64,000 nt of DNA from Micromonospora sp. ATCC 39149 (GCF_000158815.1 NZ_GG657738.1:4331303-4395302), one strand, 5' to 3'; positions 19,183 through 27,951 are shown, numbered from the stretch's first letter. Notes: generated by a model not told the origin, from the letters alone. Numbers and translations: made by a program.

Positions 19183-20534
19183 CGGTCGAAGCCAATAGCT
19201 GGCCCTGGGTCGATTGGTCCCTCCGCCTCGGGCGGGCGGACTACTGGAGGAACGCCCTCGCTGGTTGCCCATGGATGGTCGGGATCCCAGTAGCGGCCGT
19301 CAGTATCGCCTTGCTCGCGGTGGGATGAGCGTGACGGCTCACCATTCAGACCTAAGGTGTTTACGACGCCTTGCGGTGCGCCATTCGGAGGCGCCGCAGG
19401 GGTCAGGTTAAAGTGGGGACCACGTCCCGAGCCCGGGCGAGTGCCTGCAGCGCCGGTTGGTGAGGTTCCAGCCCCACCGCCCCCGATCACCCCTCCAATT
19501 GGGTTGATCCTTCGCGGAGGAGTATTGCCAAGGGGTTGATTAATCCCCATCGCGGGCCCGCCGCCGATCAGGCCGCCTGGCAAGAATGGTCGTGAGGACG
19601 TGGTTGAGCGGGGCTGGTTTCCTACCTGGCCGGTTGTGCTGCCTCGTCCAGTGGGGGCGATGGCAGGTGGCAAGTTCGGCGGGAGGGTAGGGCCAGCACC
19701 TCCTGCCGGGTTGGATGTCACTGGGTGGCCGGTGCCGGGAGAAATGGAGCCCGATGGCGAAGTGGTGTTTCCCGTCCCGATTCCCCCGAGTACAGGACCT
19801 GTTTGGGGTGCGCTCTGGACAGGAACAGGGCGTGGCTCTGCTTGCTGAGCGCTTGAGGGAATTGAAGGCCTAATGGTTGGGACTGGTAATACGGGCGGGA
19901 TGACCGGAGGCGTGCCTGTGCTCTCGTAAGCATCCGGGTTGTTCGGCTGTCGTCCTGGGCGGTGCGGAGGAGGGGGTTGGCGGAGCATTGCTTGGGCCTG
20001 TTGGAGTTCGCCGCTCAACCCGTACATCAGGTTCCGGGCCTGGGCGTTGAGTCGTTCCAGGTCGGCGTCAGTCACCGGCTTGTCCGGCAGCCGGCTGCCC
20101 ATCAGCGCCTTCGGATCGGCGGTAGTCGCCTCGTACGCCCGCTTCTGCTGGAGTTTCTCCACGTACTCGTCGTGTAGCGGCTTGAGTTCGGTGCGGGCGC
20201 TGCTGATCGCTCGGGTGGCGGCCGCGAGGGCGTCGTAGTTCGCGGCAGCCGCGTCGTGGGTGCGTTGCACCTTGTCGATCAGGTCGTCCAGTTCGCCGAG
20301 GTACGCCCGGGCGGCGGCGTTGGTCGCCGGTGGCCACGCCTCGGCCAGGCCGCGCCGGTACTCCTTGAGGCGGCCCAGGTGGGCCTGCGCGAGGTCGCAA
20401 ACCTTGCGCCAGCCGGCGACCTGCTTCCAGTGCCCGGCGGTCTCGTGGTCCTGGATGCACGCCCACATGCTCAGCAGGTCCATCAGCCGCCAGTCGGTGA
20501 GGCCGGACGTCCGGCCGCTGCCCCGCTCGATCAT
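19179..20534 (-). CDS. Putative type VII secretion substrate, Pro/Gly-rich
   Basis: 451 residues from ATG 20534. The N-terminal half (about 1-185) is all helical and Trp/Ala rich (HWKQVAGWRKVCDLAQAHL and a later heptad-rich stretch), as in PPE- or WXG-like proteins. Residues about 190-400 are low-complexity Pro/Gly/Thr with GGLIGGGPAMG-like repeats. The tail HPWATSEGVPPVVRPPE resembles the conserved end of actinobacterial ESX substrates. It is coupled upstream to a WXG-like gene (ATGA overlap) and downstream to mycosin (GTGA overlap), which supports a secreted substrate or scaffold. Codon bias changes inside the gene: the 3' half is markedly less GC-biased. Function inferred from context. Confidence 0.65.
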   Translation of the reverse strand: MIERGSGRTSGLTDWRLMDLLSMWACIQDHETAGHWKQVAGWRKVCDLAQAHLGRLKEYRRGLAEAWPPATNAAARAYLGELDDLIDKVQRTHDAAAANYDALAAATRAISSARTELKPLHDEYVEKLQQKRAYEATTADPKALMGSRLPDKPVTDADLERLNAQARNLMYGLSGELQQAQAMLRQPPPPHRPGRQPNNPDAYESTGTPPVIPPVLPVPTIRPSIPSSAQQAEPRPVPVQSAPQTGPVLGGIGTGNTTSPSGSISPGTGHPVTSNPAGGAGPTLPPNLPPAIAPTGRGSTTGQVGNQPRSTTSSRPFLPGGLIGGGPAMGINQPLGNTPPRRINPIGGVIGGGGAGTSPTGAAGTRPGSGRGPHFNLTPAAPPNGAPQGVVNTLGLNGEPSRSSHREQGDTDGRYWDPDHPWATSEGVPPVVRPPEAEGPIDPGPAIGFDR

Positions 20535-20992
20535 GGCAGCACCACCCGCCCCGGCCCGCCGTCCGGGCTGGTCGGGTCGGGCAGAGCCGGCGTGGGGCGG
20601 CCCTGCCCCGCCGCGCCCGGGTTGGCGAGGGCCCGCTCCACGTCGGAGACGCGAGCGGCGGAGAAGGCGTCGGAGTCGGCGTACTGCTCGGCGATCCGGC
20701 CGGCTGCCGTGGCCAGGTGGCCGGTGGCCCCACCGACGGACCAGACCATCGTGGCGGTGGCCTGCTGGGTCTCGTTGTGCGCCTTGAGGAACTGCACCAG
20801 TTCGACGAAGGCGTCGGCGGGGTTGGGGATCTGTGCCTTCATGTCGTCCGCTATGTACGACAGATGCGGTGCGTAGTTCCGCTCGACCTCCGCCTGGAGT
20901 TTGTCGGCGAACTCGCGCATCTGGCGGATGTCGGCCTCGATGCTGCCGTAGCCGCTCAACCAGGGTGCTGGTCGGTCCTCCTCGGGAATCAT
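20531..20992 (-). CDS. WXG100-like small helical protein of the type VII locus
   Basis: 153 residues from ATG 20992. It is predicted mostly helical: a first helix (DIRQMREFADKLQAEVERNY), then long amphipathic stretches up to about residue 115, then a disordered Pro-rich tail. No exact WXG turn is present (the nearest is VWSVGGATG), so the assignment to the WXG100/ESAT-6 superfamily rests on size, helicity and context. It overlaps the substrate-like gene by 4 bp and heads the three-gene operon ending in mycosin. Confidence 0.55.
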   Translation of the reverse strand: MIPEEDRPAPWLSGYGSIEADIRQMREFADKLQAEVERNYAPHLSYIADDMKAQIPNPADAFVELVQFLKAHNETQQATATMVWSVGGATGHLATAAGRIAEQYADSDAFSAARVSDVERALANPGAAGQGRPTPALPDPTSPDGGPGRVVLP

Positions 20993-21118
20993 CGACCCTC
21001 CCTATCCGTCACGGCATCGTCTCCCTGAGTGAGGTTAACGGGTGTCGTCGACCTCCGGGAGCCCCCGCCGCCACCCGCCTCGGCGGCGGGCCACACTGGC
21101 CACATGCTGGCGAGTGCG

Positions 21119-21331
21119 TCAGCGGGGCAGACCGGAGGCGCGCCAGGCTCCCGGGCGAGCGGCGAGCACCGTACCGCCGGGCCGACCGCTGCGTGCCCAG
21201 GCCGACGGCGCGGCGGGCGCGTGAGCGGCGGCGGAGCGGGTCCGGGCGACGATGACGCCGACCAGCGCGGCCAGTTCCTCGGCGGTCGGAACGCCCCGGG
21301 TCACCCGGAACAGCGGCTCTTCGGCAGACAT
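21119..21331 (-). CDS. accE: Acyl-CoA carboxylase epsilon subunit
   Basis: A 70-residue protein from ATG 21331 to TGA 21119-21121. The sequence EEPLFRVTRGVPTAEELAALV followed by a variable Ala-rich linker, SAWARSGR and the ending PGAWRASGLPR is the signature of the small epsilon subunits that stimulate actinobacterial acyl-CoA carboxylases by bridging alpha and beta chains. The beta gene (accD), usually immediately upstream, is absent: a Ser/Thr kinase gene begins 94 bp away on the opposite strand. An alpha subunit gene is at 12019-13767. Confidence 0.85.
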   Translation of the reverse strand: MSAEEPLFRVTRGVPTAEELAALVGVIVARTRSAAAHAPAAPSAWARSGRPGGTVLAARPGAWRASGLPR

Positions 21332-21424
21332 GCCGTTCAGCGTACGCGTCGCGAACTTGACCTTCGTCGCACAGTGGCGTGCCGGCGGTGTGCGGCGGGC
21401 CGCCGCCGGGTACCGTCTCCACCG

Positions 21425-23572
21425 ATGTCGAACGCGCTTCCCCAACTCGTTGCCGACCGGTACCGGCTGATTTCGCCGCTCGGTCAGGGTGGCATGGGTC
21501 GGGTATGGAAGGCGCGCGACGAGGTGCTGCACCGGGATGTGGCGATCAAGGAACTGGTCCCGCCGCCCAGCCTCACCCCGGAGGAGCGCCGCGAGATGCG
21601 GGAACGCTCGCTGCGGGAGGCCCGTGCCATCGCGCGACTCAACCACGTCAACGTGGTCCGCATCTTCGACGTTCTGCGCACCGACGGCGACCCGTGGATC
21701 GTCATGGAGTACGTGGCGTCGAAGTCCCTTCAGGACACTCTCGCGGAGGACGGGCCGGTGTCGCCGGCCAAGGCGGTCGAGATCGGCCTGGGGGTGCTCG
21801 GCGCGCTGAAGGCGGCGCACAAGGCCGGCGTCATGCACCGGGACATCAAGCCGGGCAACGTGCTGCTCGGCACCGACGGCCGGGTGGTGCTGACCGATTT
21901 CGGCCTGGCGACCATCCCCGGTGACCCGAACGTGACGCGGACCGGAATGGTGCTGGGCTCCCCGGCGTACATCGCCCCGGAGCGGGCGCGGGACGGCACC
22001 GCCGGCCCGGAGGCGGACCTCTGGTCGCTGGGCGCGACGCTCTACGCGGCGGTGGAGGGCAAGTCGCCGTTCGCCCGACCGTCGGCGATCGCCACCCTGG
22101 CGGCGCTGGCCACCGAGCCGATGCCGCCGCCGAGGAACGCCGGCCCGTTGAAGCCGGTGCTGAACGGGCTGCTCCGCAAGGACCCGGCCGAGCGGATCGA
22201 CGCCGAGGTGGCCGAGCGGCTCCTGCGGCGGGCCGCCGGGCGTCGCGCCAAGACCATCTCGCTGCTCGACGGCGTACGCCGGCCGGGGCCGAACGGCCCG
22301 CGCGAGCCGCGACCGCCGGTGGTGCCCGCACCGCGCCCCGCCGAACAGCGCACCGGCCGGCCGGCGGCCCCGCCCGCACCGCGTACCCCGGAAGGTGGTC
22401 TTGCCGCCGGTGGCGCGGCGGCGGCCGGCGTGGGCGGCGGCGACGCGACCGCGAAGGTCCCGGCGGGGGTGGACGCCGCGCCGACCGCGATGGTCGACCT
22501 GCCGAGCGCCGACGCCGATCCGACCGCGAAGGTCACCGACTTCGGCCCGCAGGCGGCCGATCCCACCGCGAAGATCCCCGCCCCCGACGCCGCGACCAGC
22601 GCCGACGAGGCTGCGGGCACGCCGGCCGGAGGGAGTGACGGGCCGCCGGCGGACCGGGCCGCCGAGGCTGGGGACGAAGGGGCCGACGGGGCCCCGGCGG
22701 CCGGTCGGGCCGACGACACCCGAGCCGACGACACCCGGGTCGATCCGGGCGCGGCTGTGCCCGTTTCGCCGCCCGCCCCGGCCCGCGAGCCCGCCGTCGC
22801 GCCCCGCGAGGAGGCCGCCCCGACGTCGGTGCTGCCGGCCGCCTCCGGCCCGGCACTCTCGTCGACGGGCCGGGCCACCGTCGTCGGGGGCACGAAGCCC
22901 GAGCGTCGCCGCCGCGGCCTGCTGGTCGGCGCGCTCGTCGCGGTGCTGCTGATCGGCCTGCTGGCGGCGGTGCCGCTGCTCGGCCGGAGCGGTGACGACG
23001 ACCCGGGGCCCGGCGGCGACCCGCAGGCGGGCGTGTCGACGCCGACGCCGTCGGCCGCACCGGCGACCAGCAGCGCGGCTCCGCCCAGCCCGACGCCGTC
23101 TGCCAGCCCGTCCGTGGACCCGAACGCCCTGCCCGAGGGTTGGCTCCTGCACAAGGACCCGGCGGGCTTCTCGCTGCCCCTGCCGAAGGGCTGGGTGCGG
23201 CGCAGCGTGGGGCAGAACACGATCGTCTTCGACGAGCGCGACGGGGTGGGCGAGCTGCTGGTGCAGTGGACCAGCACCCCGGAGGGCGACGCCTACGCCG
23301 ACTGGAAAGAGAAGGAACCGGCCCGGAAGAACTACGTCAACGGCTACCAGTATCTGAGCATCAAGCGCTGCGACTACTACAAGACGTGCGCGGACTGGGA
23401 GTGGTTGGAGAACCGGGACGGCACTCGGATCCACGTCCGCAACCGGGGCTTCGTCACGGCCAGCAACCGGGGGTACGCCCTCCGGTGGGAGGTGGCGAAC
23501 AAGGACTGGCAGGCGCGGCTGGCCGACTTCGACCGGATCGCCAAGGGCTTCAAGCCGGACCGGGTCGACTGA
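21425..23572 (+). CDS. Membrane Ser/Thr protein kinase (PknB-like, no PASTA)
   Basis: 715 residues from ATG 21425. The kinase domain (about 12-265) is complete: glycine loop LGQGGMGRVW, Lys42 in VAIKEL, HRDIKPGN, DFG and an APE-like APER. A 230-residue Ala/Pro-rich linker follows, holding four spaced Thr motifs of the form TA(K/M)(V/I). Then come an Arg-rich stop and one TM helix (GLLVGALVAVLLIGLLAAVPLL, about 500-521), a Ser/Pro/Thr spacer and a roughly 150-residue extracytoplasmic domain (GWLLHKDPAGFSLPLPKGWVR onward) seen in other actinobacterial kinases in place of PASTA repeats. A sensor kinase of unknown signal. It is divergent from accE. Confidence 0.92.
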   Translation: MSNALPQLVADRYRLISPLGQGGMGRVWKARDEVLHRDVAIKELVPPPSLTPEERREMRERSLREARAIARLNHVNVVRIFDVLRTDGDPWIVMEYVASKSLQDTLAEDGPVSPAKAVEIGLGVLGALKAAHKAGVMHRDIKPGNVLLGTDGRVVLTDFGLATIPGDPNVTRTGMVLGSPAYIAPERARDGTAGPEADLWSLGATLYAAVEGKSPFARPSAIATLAALATEPMPPPRNAGPLKPVLNGLLRKDPAERIDAEVAERLLRRAAGRRAKTISLLDGVRRPGPNGPREPRPPVVPAPRPAEQRTGRPAAPPAPRTPEGGLAAGGAAAAGVGGGDATAKVPAGVDAAPTAMVDLPSADADPTAKVTDFGPQAADPTAKIPAPDAATSADEAAGTPAGGSDGPPADRAAEAGDEGADGAPAAGRADDTRADDTRVDPGAAVPVSPPAPAREPAVAPREEAAPTSVLPAASGPALSSTGRATVVGGTKPERRRRGLLVGALVAVLLIGLLAAVPLLGRSGDDDPGPGGDPQAGVSTPTPSAAPATSSAAPPSPTPSASPSVDPNALPEGWLLHKDPAGFSLPLPKGWVRRSVGQNTIVFDERDGVGELLVQWTSTPEGDAYADWKEKEPARKNYVNGYQYLSIKRCDYYKTCADWEWLENRDGTRIHVRNRGFVTASNRGYALRWEVANKDWQARLADFDRIAKGFKPDRVD

Positions 23573-23701
23573 GCGCCCGGCCGGGGCCGTCCATTGCCGA
23601 CTCGGCCCGCTGAGCAGGCGATTCCCGCCGTTGCGATGTCGATTCGCATGTACTTGCGTCGAACGGGGTATCTGATCCCGGACGATGCGAGGAGGTGCGA
23701 C

Positions 23702-23929
23702 ATGGGACACCGACGCAGGGACGCTCGACCCGGGCTGGCACTGTGGATGCTCGTCGCCTTCGGCGACGTGGTGCTGCTGCTGGTCAGCGCGGGTCTTCCG
23801 GTGCTGTTCGCGCTGTTCGGTGTCGTGGCCGGCGCCGTCGCAGGCGTGGCCGCCTGGCGGATGGCACGGCGGGCCACCCCGGGCCGGCAGGACCGGATGC
23901 CGGCGCGGCCCGCGACGCGGGCCGGGTGA
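23702..23929 (+). CDS. Small two-TM membrane protein
   Basis: 75 residues from ATG 23702, preceded by GAGGAGGTG at good spacing. After a basic start (GHRRRDARPG) come hydrophobic segments LALWMLVAFGDVVLLLVSAG and LPVLFALFGVVAGAVAGVAA, then an Arg-rich cytosolic tail. No family recognised. The strong ribosome-binding site and membrane character support a real gene, unlike overlapping frames here. It may share a transcript with the kinase 130 bp upstream. Confidence 0.6.
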   Translation: MGHRRRDARPGLALWMLVAFGDVVLLLVSAGLPVLFALFGVVAGAVAGVAAWRMARRATPGRQDRMPARPATRAG

Positions 23930-24013
23930 CGGGCTGGCGGCAGCCGGACCGGCCGCCGACCGTACGGTCGCAATCGGTTCCGCTGCCGCCAACCGCCTAC
24001 CCGGGCGTTCGGG

Positions 24014-24766
24014 TCAGGTGTTGTTCGCCAGCGCGATCAGCCGGGTGCGGTCGCCGTTCCAGTTGTTGCGGTCGACGTTGCCGCTGATCCCGGAGACGCT
24101 GCCGGAGGCCGTGTACTGCCAGAAGCTCCAGACCGAAGCGCCGGCCGGCAGGGTGCCCGGGGTGCTCGACCAGCGGGCGAGCCACAGCGGGTGGTTGGCC
24201 CACGGCCCGGTCCAGCTACCGGTGCACTGGTTCCACCAGCTCGTGGTGGTGTAGATGACCGCGTACCGGCCGGTGCGGGCCTTGTACGTGTTCAGGAAGT
24301 CCTGGATCCAGCTACGCATCCCGGACGTGCTGAGGCCGTAGCACGTGCCGCCGCTGTACGGGTTGGCCTCGACGTCCAGCGCGGCCGGCAGGGTGCGACT
24401 GTCCGCCGACCAGGCGCCGCCGTTGCTGGCCAGGTAGTTGGCCTGGGTGGCGCCGGAGGAGATGTTCGGCCGGGCGAAGTGGTACGCCCCCCGGATCACT
24501 CCGGCGTTGTAGGAGTTGACGTAGTTGGCGTTGAAGTTGGGGTCCTTGTAGCTCGTACCCTCGGTGGCCTTGATGAACGCGAACTGGATGCCCGCGTTGC
24601 GGACGCTCGTCCAGTTGATCGATCCCTGGTAGTGGGACACGTCGATGCCGGGGGTGGTGGCGGCCGCCGCCGGGCCGGCGGTGGCGACGAGGGTCGCGGC
24701 AGCGGTGGCGAGGCTGGCCAGACCGGCGGCGAGCAGCCGGCGCAGGGCGGTTCGGGTACGGGTCAC
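24014..24766 (-). CDS. Secreted GH25 lysozyme (N,O-diacetylmuramidase)
   Basis: 250 residues from GTG 24766, with GGAGG upstream. An Arg-containing Ala-rich signal peptide ends near AGPAAAA (about residue 36). The glycoside hydrolase 25 domain follows with the catalytic face residues in PGIDVSHYQGSINW, AFIKATEGTSYKDPNF and AALDVEANP, and a terminal FWQYTASGSVSGISGNVDRN typical of the family. It cleaves the beta-1,4 MurNAc-GlcNAc bond of peptidoglycan outside the cell. Transcribed alone; the 200-bp upstream gap is AT-rich and probably holds its promoter. Confidence 0.93.
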   Translation of the reverse strand: MTRTRTALRRLLAAGLASLATAAATLVATAGPAAAATTPGIDVSHYQGSINWTSVRNAGIQFAFIKATEGTSYKDPNFNANYVNSYNAGVIRGAYHFARPNISSGATQANYLASNGGAWSADSRTLPAALDVEANPYSGGTCYGLSTSGMRSWIQDFLNTYKARTGRYAVIYTTTSWWNQCTGSWTGPWANHPLWLARWSSTPGTLPAGASVWSFWQYTASGSVSGISGNVDRNNWNGDRTRLIALANNT

Positions 24767-24967
24767 GGATGCCTCCAGGATCGCTGAAGAATTGACAGCC
24801 ATCTTTGAAGAAATCCGCCTAGAAGGCAAGAGTGACCGAAAATGCCTGTCGTCCGGACCGGCGGCCATGGCGGGCGCGCCCGACCCGGCGCATTCCTCCA
24901 TGATGGACATCCGGCTGGTCCGCTGCCAGGCTGGTGCCGCCCTGACGCGGCTGCACCGAGGAGAGCG

Positions 24968-25714
24968 ATGACGACCCCCCTGCCCCGTCCGATCGACGCC
25001 GTCCTGTTCGACTTCTCCGGCACGCTGTTCGCCGTGGAACTGCCGCAGCGTTGGCTGCGGGCGGCGGCGGCCACCGTCGGCGTCCAGCTCGACCCGGCGC
25101 AGCAGGAGGCCCTGACCGGGTTGCTGCTGGCGGCCGGCCGTCCCGGCGGGCCGGAGCCGCACGCCGTCCCGCCGGGGCTCGCCGAGGTGTACGCCCGCCG
25201 GGACCTCTCGCCCGAAACGCACCGCAGCGCGTACGTGGGCCTGCTCTCCACCGTCGACCTGCCCCATCCCGGCCTCGCCGAGGCGCTCTACGACCGGCTG
25301 TTCCGCACGGACGGCTGGCTGCCCTACCGCGACGCCGCCCCGGTCCTGGCGGAGTTGCGCCGGCGCGGCGTGGGCACCGCCGTGGTCAGCAACATCGCCT
25401 GGGACCTGCGGCCCACCTTCGCGGCGTACGGGATGGCGGAGCTGGTGGACGCCTACGTCTTCTCCCACGAGGTGGGGGCGGTCAAGCCCGATCCCCGGAT
25501 CTTCCGCACCGCCTGCGACGAGCTGAAGGTCGCCCCGGAGCGGGCGCTGATGGTGGGCGACACCCTGGCCGACGGTGGGGCGGTGTACGCCGGCCTGCAG
25601 ACCCTGCTGCTGCCGGCCAGCCCGCCGGACACCGTGCACGGCCTGGCCGCCGTGCTCGAACTGGTCGGCGGCGGGCCGGCCAGGCCCCCGTTTGCGGAAA
25701 TGGCGGACGCATAG
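24968..25714 (+). CDS. HAD-superfamily hydrolase
   Basis: 248 residues from ATG 24968 with GGAGAG upstream. HAD motif I is DAVLFDFSGTL, in which the second Asp of DxD is replaced by Ser; motif II lies in GTAVVSNIAWD, motif III is the Lys of GAVKPDPRIF, and motif IV is MVGDTLADGG. The C1 cap helices lie between motifs I and II. This is the HAD-IA phosphatase/dehalogenase-like group. Substrate unknown. It is the last gene before the antibiotic cluster and looks like ordinary chromosome; it ends 148 bp before the first sugar gene. Confidence 0.82.
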   Translation: MTTPLPRPIDAVLFDFSGTLFAVELPQRWLRAAAATVGVQLDPAQQEALTGLLLAAGRPGGPEPHAVPPGLAEVYARRDLSPETHRSAYVGLLSTVDLPHPGLAEALYDRLFRTDGWLPYRDAAPVLAELRRRGVGTAVVSNIAWDLRPTFAAYGMAELVDAYVFSHEVGAVKPDPRIFRTACDELKVAPERALMVGDTLADGGAVYAGLQTLLLPASPPDTVHGLAAVLELVGGGPARPPFAEMADA

Positions 25715-25746
25715 AGATCCACCGATCACACCTCGGTGGCCCATAA

Positions 25747-25762
25747 GTAGGGAAATCACGAG
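25747..25762. promoter_or_regulatory. CTAG-box A upstream of the dTDP-sugar genes
   Basis: GTAGGGAAATCACGAG agrees with the published PAS-LuxR (PimM) operator CTVGGGAWWTCCCBAG at 14 of 16 positions. It lies 100 bp before the GTG start of the glucose-1-phosphate thymidylyltransferase gene, in the promoter at the left edge of the cluster. One of six related sites in cluster promoters. Confidence 0.55.
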
Positions 25763-25861
25763 TGATCCTTCGGTACGTTCACGAAGAGCCCAGTCCACCG
25801 TGACCCCTGGAGTGCTCGTGAACCAGCGACCCGTCTCGGTCCCATCCTTTCGAGGGCGTTC

Positions 25862-26929
25862 GTGAAGGCGCTGGTCCTGGCGGGAGGGGTGGGATCGAGA
25901 TTGCGTCCGATCACCCACACGTCCGCCAAACAACTCATTCCCGTGGCCAACAAGCCGGTGCTGTTCTACGGGCTCGAGGCTATTCGTGAGGGCGGTATCG
26001 AGGAGGTGGGCATCGTCGTCGGCAGCACCGCGCCCGAAATTCAGCGCGTGGTCGGCGATGGTTCCCAGTTCGGCCTCCAGGTGACCTACCTTCCGCAGGA
26101 GGCTCCCCGGGGGCTGGCGCACGCCGTGCTCATCTCCCGCGACTACCTCGGCGACGACGACTTCGTCATGTACCTCGGCGACAACTTCATCGTCGGCGGG
26201 ATCAAGGACATCGTCGAGCGCTTCCGGCAGGAGCGACCGCACGCGCAGATCATGCTGACCCGGGTCGCCGACCCGCACGCCTTCGGCGTCGCCGAGATGG
26301 GCGCGGACGGCCGGGTGATCGGGGTGGAGGAGAAGCCCGAGCACCCCAAGAGCGACCTGGCCCTGGTCGGGGTCTACGTCTTCAGCCCGGTGGTCCACGA
26401 TGCCGTGGCCGAGCTGAAGCCGTCCTGGCGCAACGAGCTGGAGATCACCGACGCGGTGCAGTGGATGATCGACCGCGGCCACCGGGTCGACTCCACCATG
26501 ATCACGGGCTACTGGAAGGACACCGGCAACCTCGCCGACATGCTGGAGATGAACCGGTTCGTCCTCGGCAGCGTCGAGCCTTTGGTCGAGGGCAAGGTCG
26601 ACGACCGCACCGAACTGATCGGCCCGGTGGTGATCAGCGCCGGCGCCGACGTCAGCGGCTCCCGGATCGTCGGCCCGGTGGTGGTCGGAGCCGGCTCGAT
26701 CATCCGCAACTCCTACCTCGGCCCGTACACCTCGATCGACTGCGACTGCACCCTGCTGGAGACCGAGATCGAGCACTCCATCGTGCTGCGCGGTGCCTAC
26801 ATCGAGGGCATCGGCCGCATCGAGTTCTCGATGATCGGCCGGGAGGCGCGGGTGGTCCCCGGGCCCCGGGTGCCCAAGACGCACCGGTTCGTCCTCGGCG
26901 ATCACAGCGAAGTCCGGGTGGGGGTCTGA
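25862..26929 (+). CDS. Glucose-1-phosphate thymidylyltransferase (long RmlA type)
   Basis: 355 residues from GTG 25862. The nucleotidyltransferase signature LAGGVGSRLRPITHTSAKQLIPVANKP is at the very N-terminus, with the metal/substrate residues in MYLGDN and the VEEKPEHPKS segment. The C-terminal about 120 residues form a left-handed beta-helix (GPVVISAGADVSGSRIVGPV), as in StrD-like enzymes of secondary metabolism, which are longer than housekeeping RmlA. It makes dTDP-glucose, the entry point for the deoxysugars of the cluster. Its stop overlaps the start of the 4,6-dehydratase gene (TGATG). First gene of the orthosomycin cluster. Confidence 0.93.
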   Translation: MKALVLAGGVGSRLRPITHTSAKQLIPVANKPVLFYGLEAIREGGIEEVGIVVGSTAPEIQRVVGDGSQFGLQVTYLPQEAPRGLAHAVLISRDYLGDDDFVMYLGDNFIVGGIKDIVERFRQERPHAQIMLTRVADPHAFGVAEMGADGRVIGVEEKPEHPKSDLALVGVYVFSPVVHDAVAELKPSWRNELEITDAVQWMIDRGHRVDSTMITGYWKDTGNLADMLEMNRFVLGSVEPLVEGKVDDRTELIGPVVISAGADVSGSRIVGPVVVGAGSIIRNSYLGPYTSIDCDCTLLETEIEHSIVLRGAYIEGIGRIEFSMIGREARVVPGPRVPKTHRFVLGDHSEVRVGV

Positions 26930-27918
26930 TGCGTCGCGTCCTGGTCACCGGCGGTGCCGGTTTCATCGGCTCGCAGTACGTCCGCGACCTGGCCACCGGT
27001 GCCTACCCCGACACGGCGCAGGCCCGGGTGACGGTGCTGGACAAGCTGACGTACGCGGGCAACCTCGCCAACCTCGAACCGGTCCAGGACCGGATCACCT
27101 TCGTCCAGGGCGACGTCTGCGACACGGCGCTGCTGGCCGAGGTGCTGCCCGGGCACGACGTGGTGGTCAACTTCGCCGCCGAGTCGCACGTCGACCGGTC
27201 CATCGCCGACTCGGCGGAGTTCGTCCGCACCAACGTGCAGGGCGTCCAGACGCTCATGCAGGCGTGTCTCGACGCCGGGGTCGCCCGGGTGGTCCAGGTC
27301 TCCACCGACGAGGTCTACGGCAGCATCGACGAGGGTTCCTGGGCCGAGGACACCCCCCTGGCGCCGAACTCCCCGTACGCGGCGGCGAAGGCCGGCGGGG
27401 ACCTGATCGCCCTGGCCTACGCCCGCACCCACGGGCTGCCGGTCTGCCTCACCCGGTGCGGCAACAACTACGGGCCGTACCAGTTTCCGGAGAAGCTGAT
27501 CCCGCTGTTCGTCACCGAGCTGTTGAACGGGCGACGGGTGCCGCTGTACGGCGACGGCGGGAACGTCCGCGACTGGATCCACGTGACGGACCACTGCCGG
27601 GGCATCCAGACCGTCGTCGACCGCGGTGTCCCCGGCGAGGTCTACCACATCGCCGGCACGGCTGAGCTGTCCAACATGGAGCTGACCGGGCGGCTGCTGG
27701 ACGCCTTGGGGGCCGGGTGGGACCGGGTCGAGCGGGTGCCGGACCGCAAGGGCCACGACCGCCGCTACTCGCTGACGGACGCGAAACTGCGGGCGCTCGG
27801 CTACCGGCCCGAGGTCGCCTTCGCCGACGGCCTGGCCGAGACGATCGACTGGTACCGGACGCACCGGGACTGGTGGGAGCCGCTGAAGAAGCAGGCCGAC
27901 CGGTCGCCGGTGCCCTGA
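26929..27918 (+). CDS. dTDP-glucose 4,6-dehydratase
   Basis: 329 residues from ATG 26929, sharing one base with the previous stop. Extended SDR with NAD-binding LVTGGAGFIGSQYV, the active-site QVSTDEVYGSIDEGSW (catalytic Asp-Glu pair of dehydratases) and YAAAK (YxxxK), then RCGNNYGPYQFPEKLIPLF, all typical of RmlB. Produces dTDP-4-keto-6-deoxyglucose for olivose and other 6-deoxysugars. A strong hairpin follows immediately, so this two-gene unit probably ends here. Confidence 0.95.
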   Translation: MRRVLVTGGAGFIGSQYVRDLATGAYPDTAQARVTVLDKLTYAGNLANLEPVQDRITFVQGDVCDTALLAEVLPGHDVVVNFAAESHVDRSIADSAEFVRTNVQGVQTLMQACLDAGVARVVQVSTDEVYGSIDEGSWAEDTPLAPNSPYAAAKAGGDLIALAYARTHGLPVCLTRCGNNYGPYQFPEKLIPLFVTELLNGRRVPLYGDGGNVRDWIHVTDHCRGIQTVVDRGVPGEVYHIAGTAELSNMELTGRLLDALGAGWDRVERVPDRKGHDRRYSLTDAKLRALGYRPEVAFADGLAETIDWYRTHRDWWEPLKKQADRSPVP

Positions 27919-27951
27919 GGCGAGCGCCGCCCACGGGGGGCGGCGCTCGCC
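27919..27951 (+). terminator. Strong hairpin after the 4,6-dehydratase gene
   Basis: A 14-bp perfect stem, GGCGAGCGCCGCCC paired with GGGCGGCGCTCGCC, with a 5-base loop. It begins directly after the stop codon. There is no U tract, as usual in high-GC actinobacteria. It separates the rmlAB-like unit from the next genes. Confidence 0.75.

Noticed and set aside
21119..23992. A 957-codon minus-strand open frame covering the kinase gene
   Set aside because: It is the shadow of the GC-rich kinase gene. Only its last 70 codons (21119-21331) resemble a protein, the AccE subunit, and these lie outside the kinase coding region.
24014..26905. A minus-strand frame of 963 codons reaching into the dTDP-sugar gene
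   Set aside because: Only the part after 24766 has signal peptide and GH25 motifs; the upstream portion is antisense to the HAD and thymidylyltransferase genes with shadow composition.
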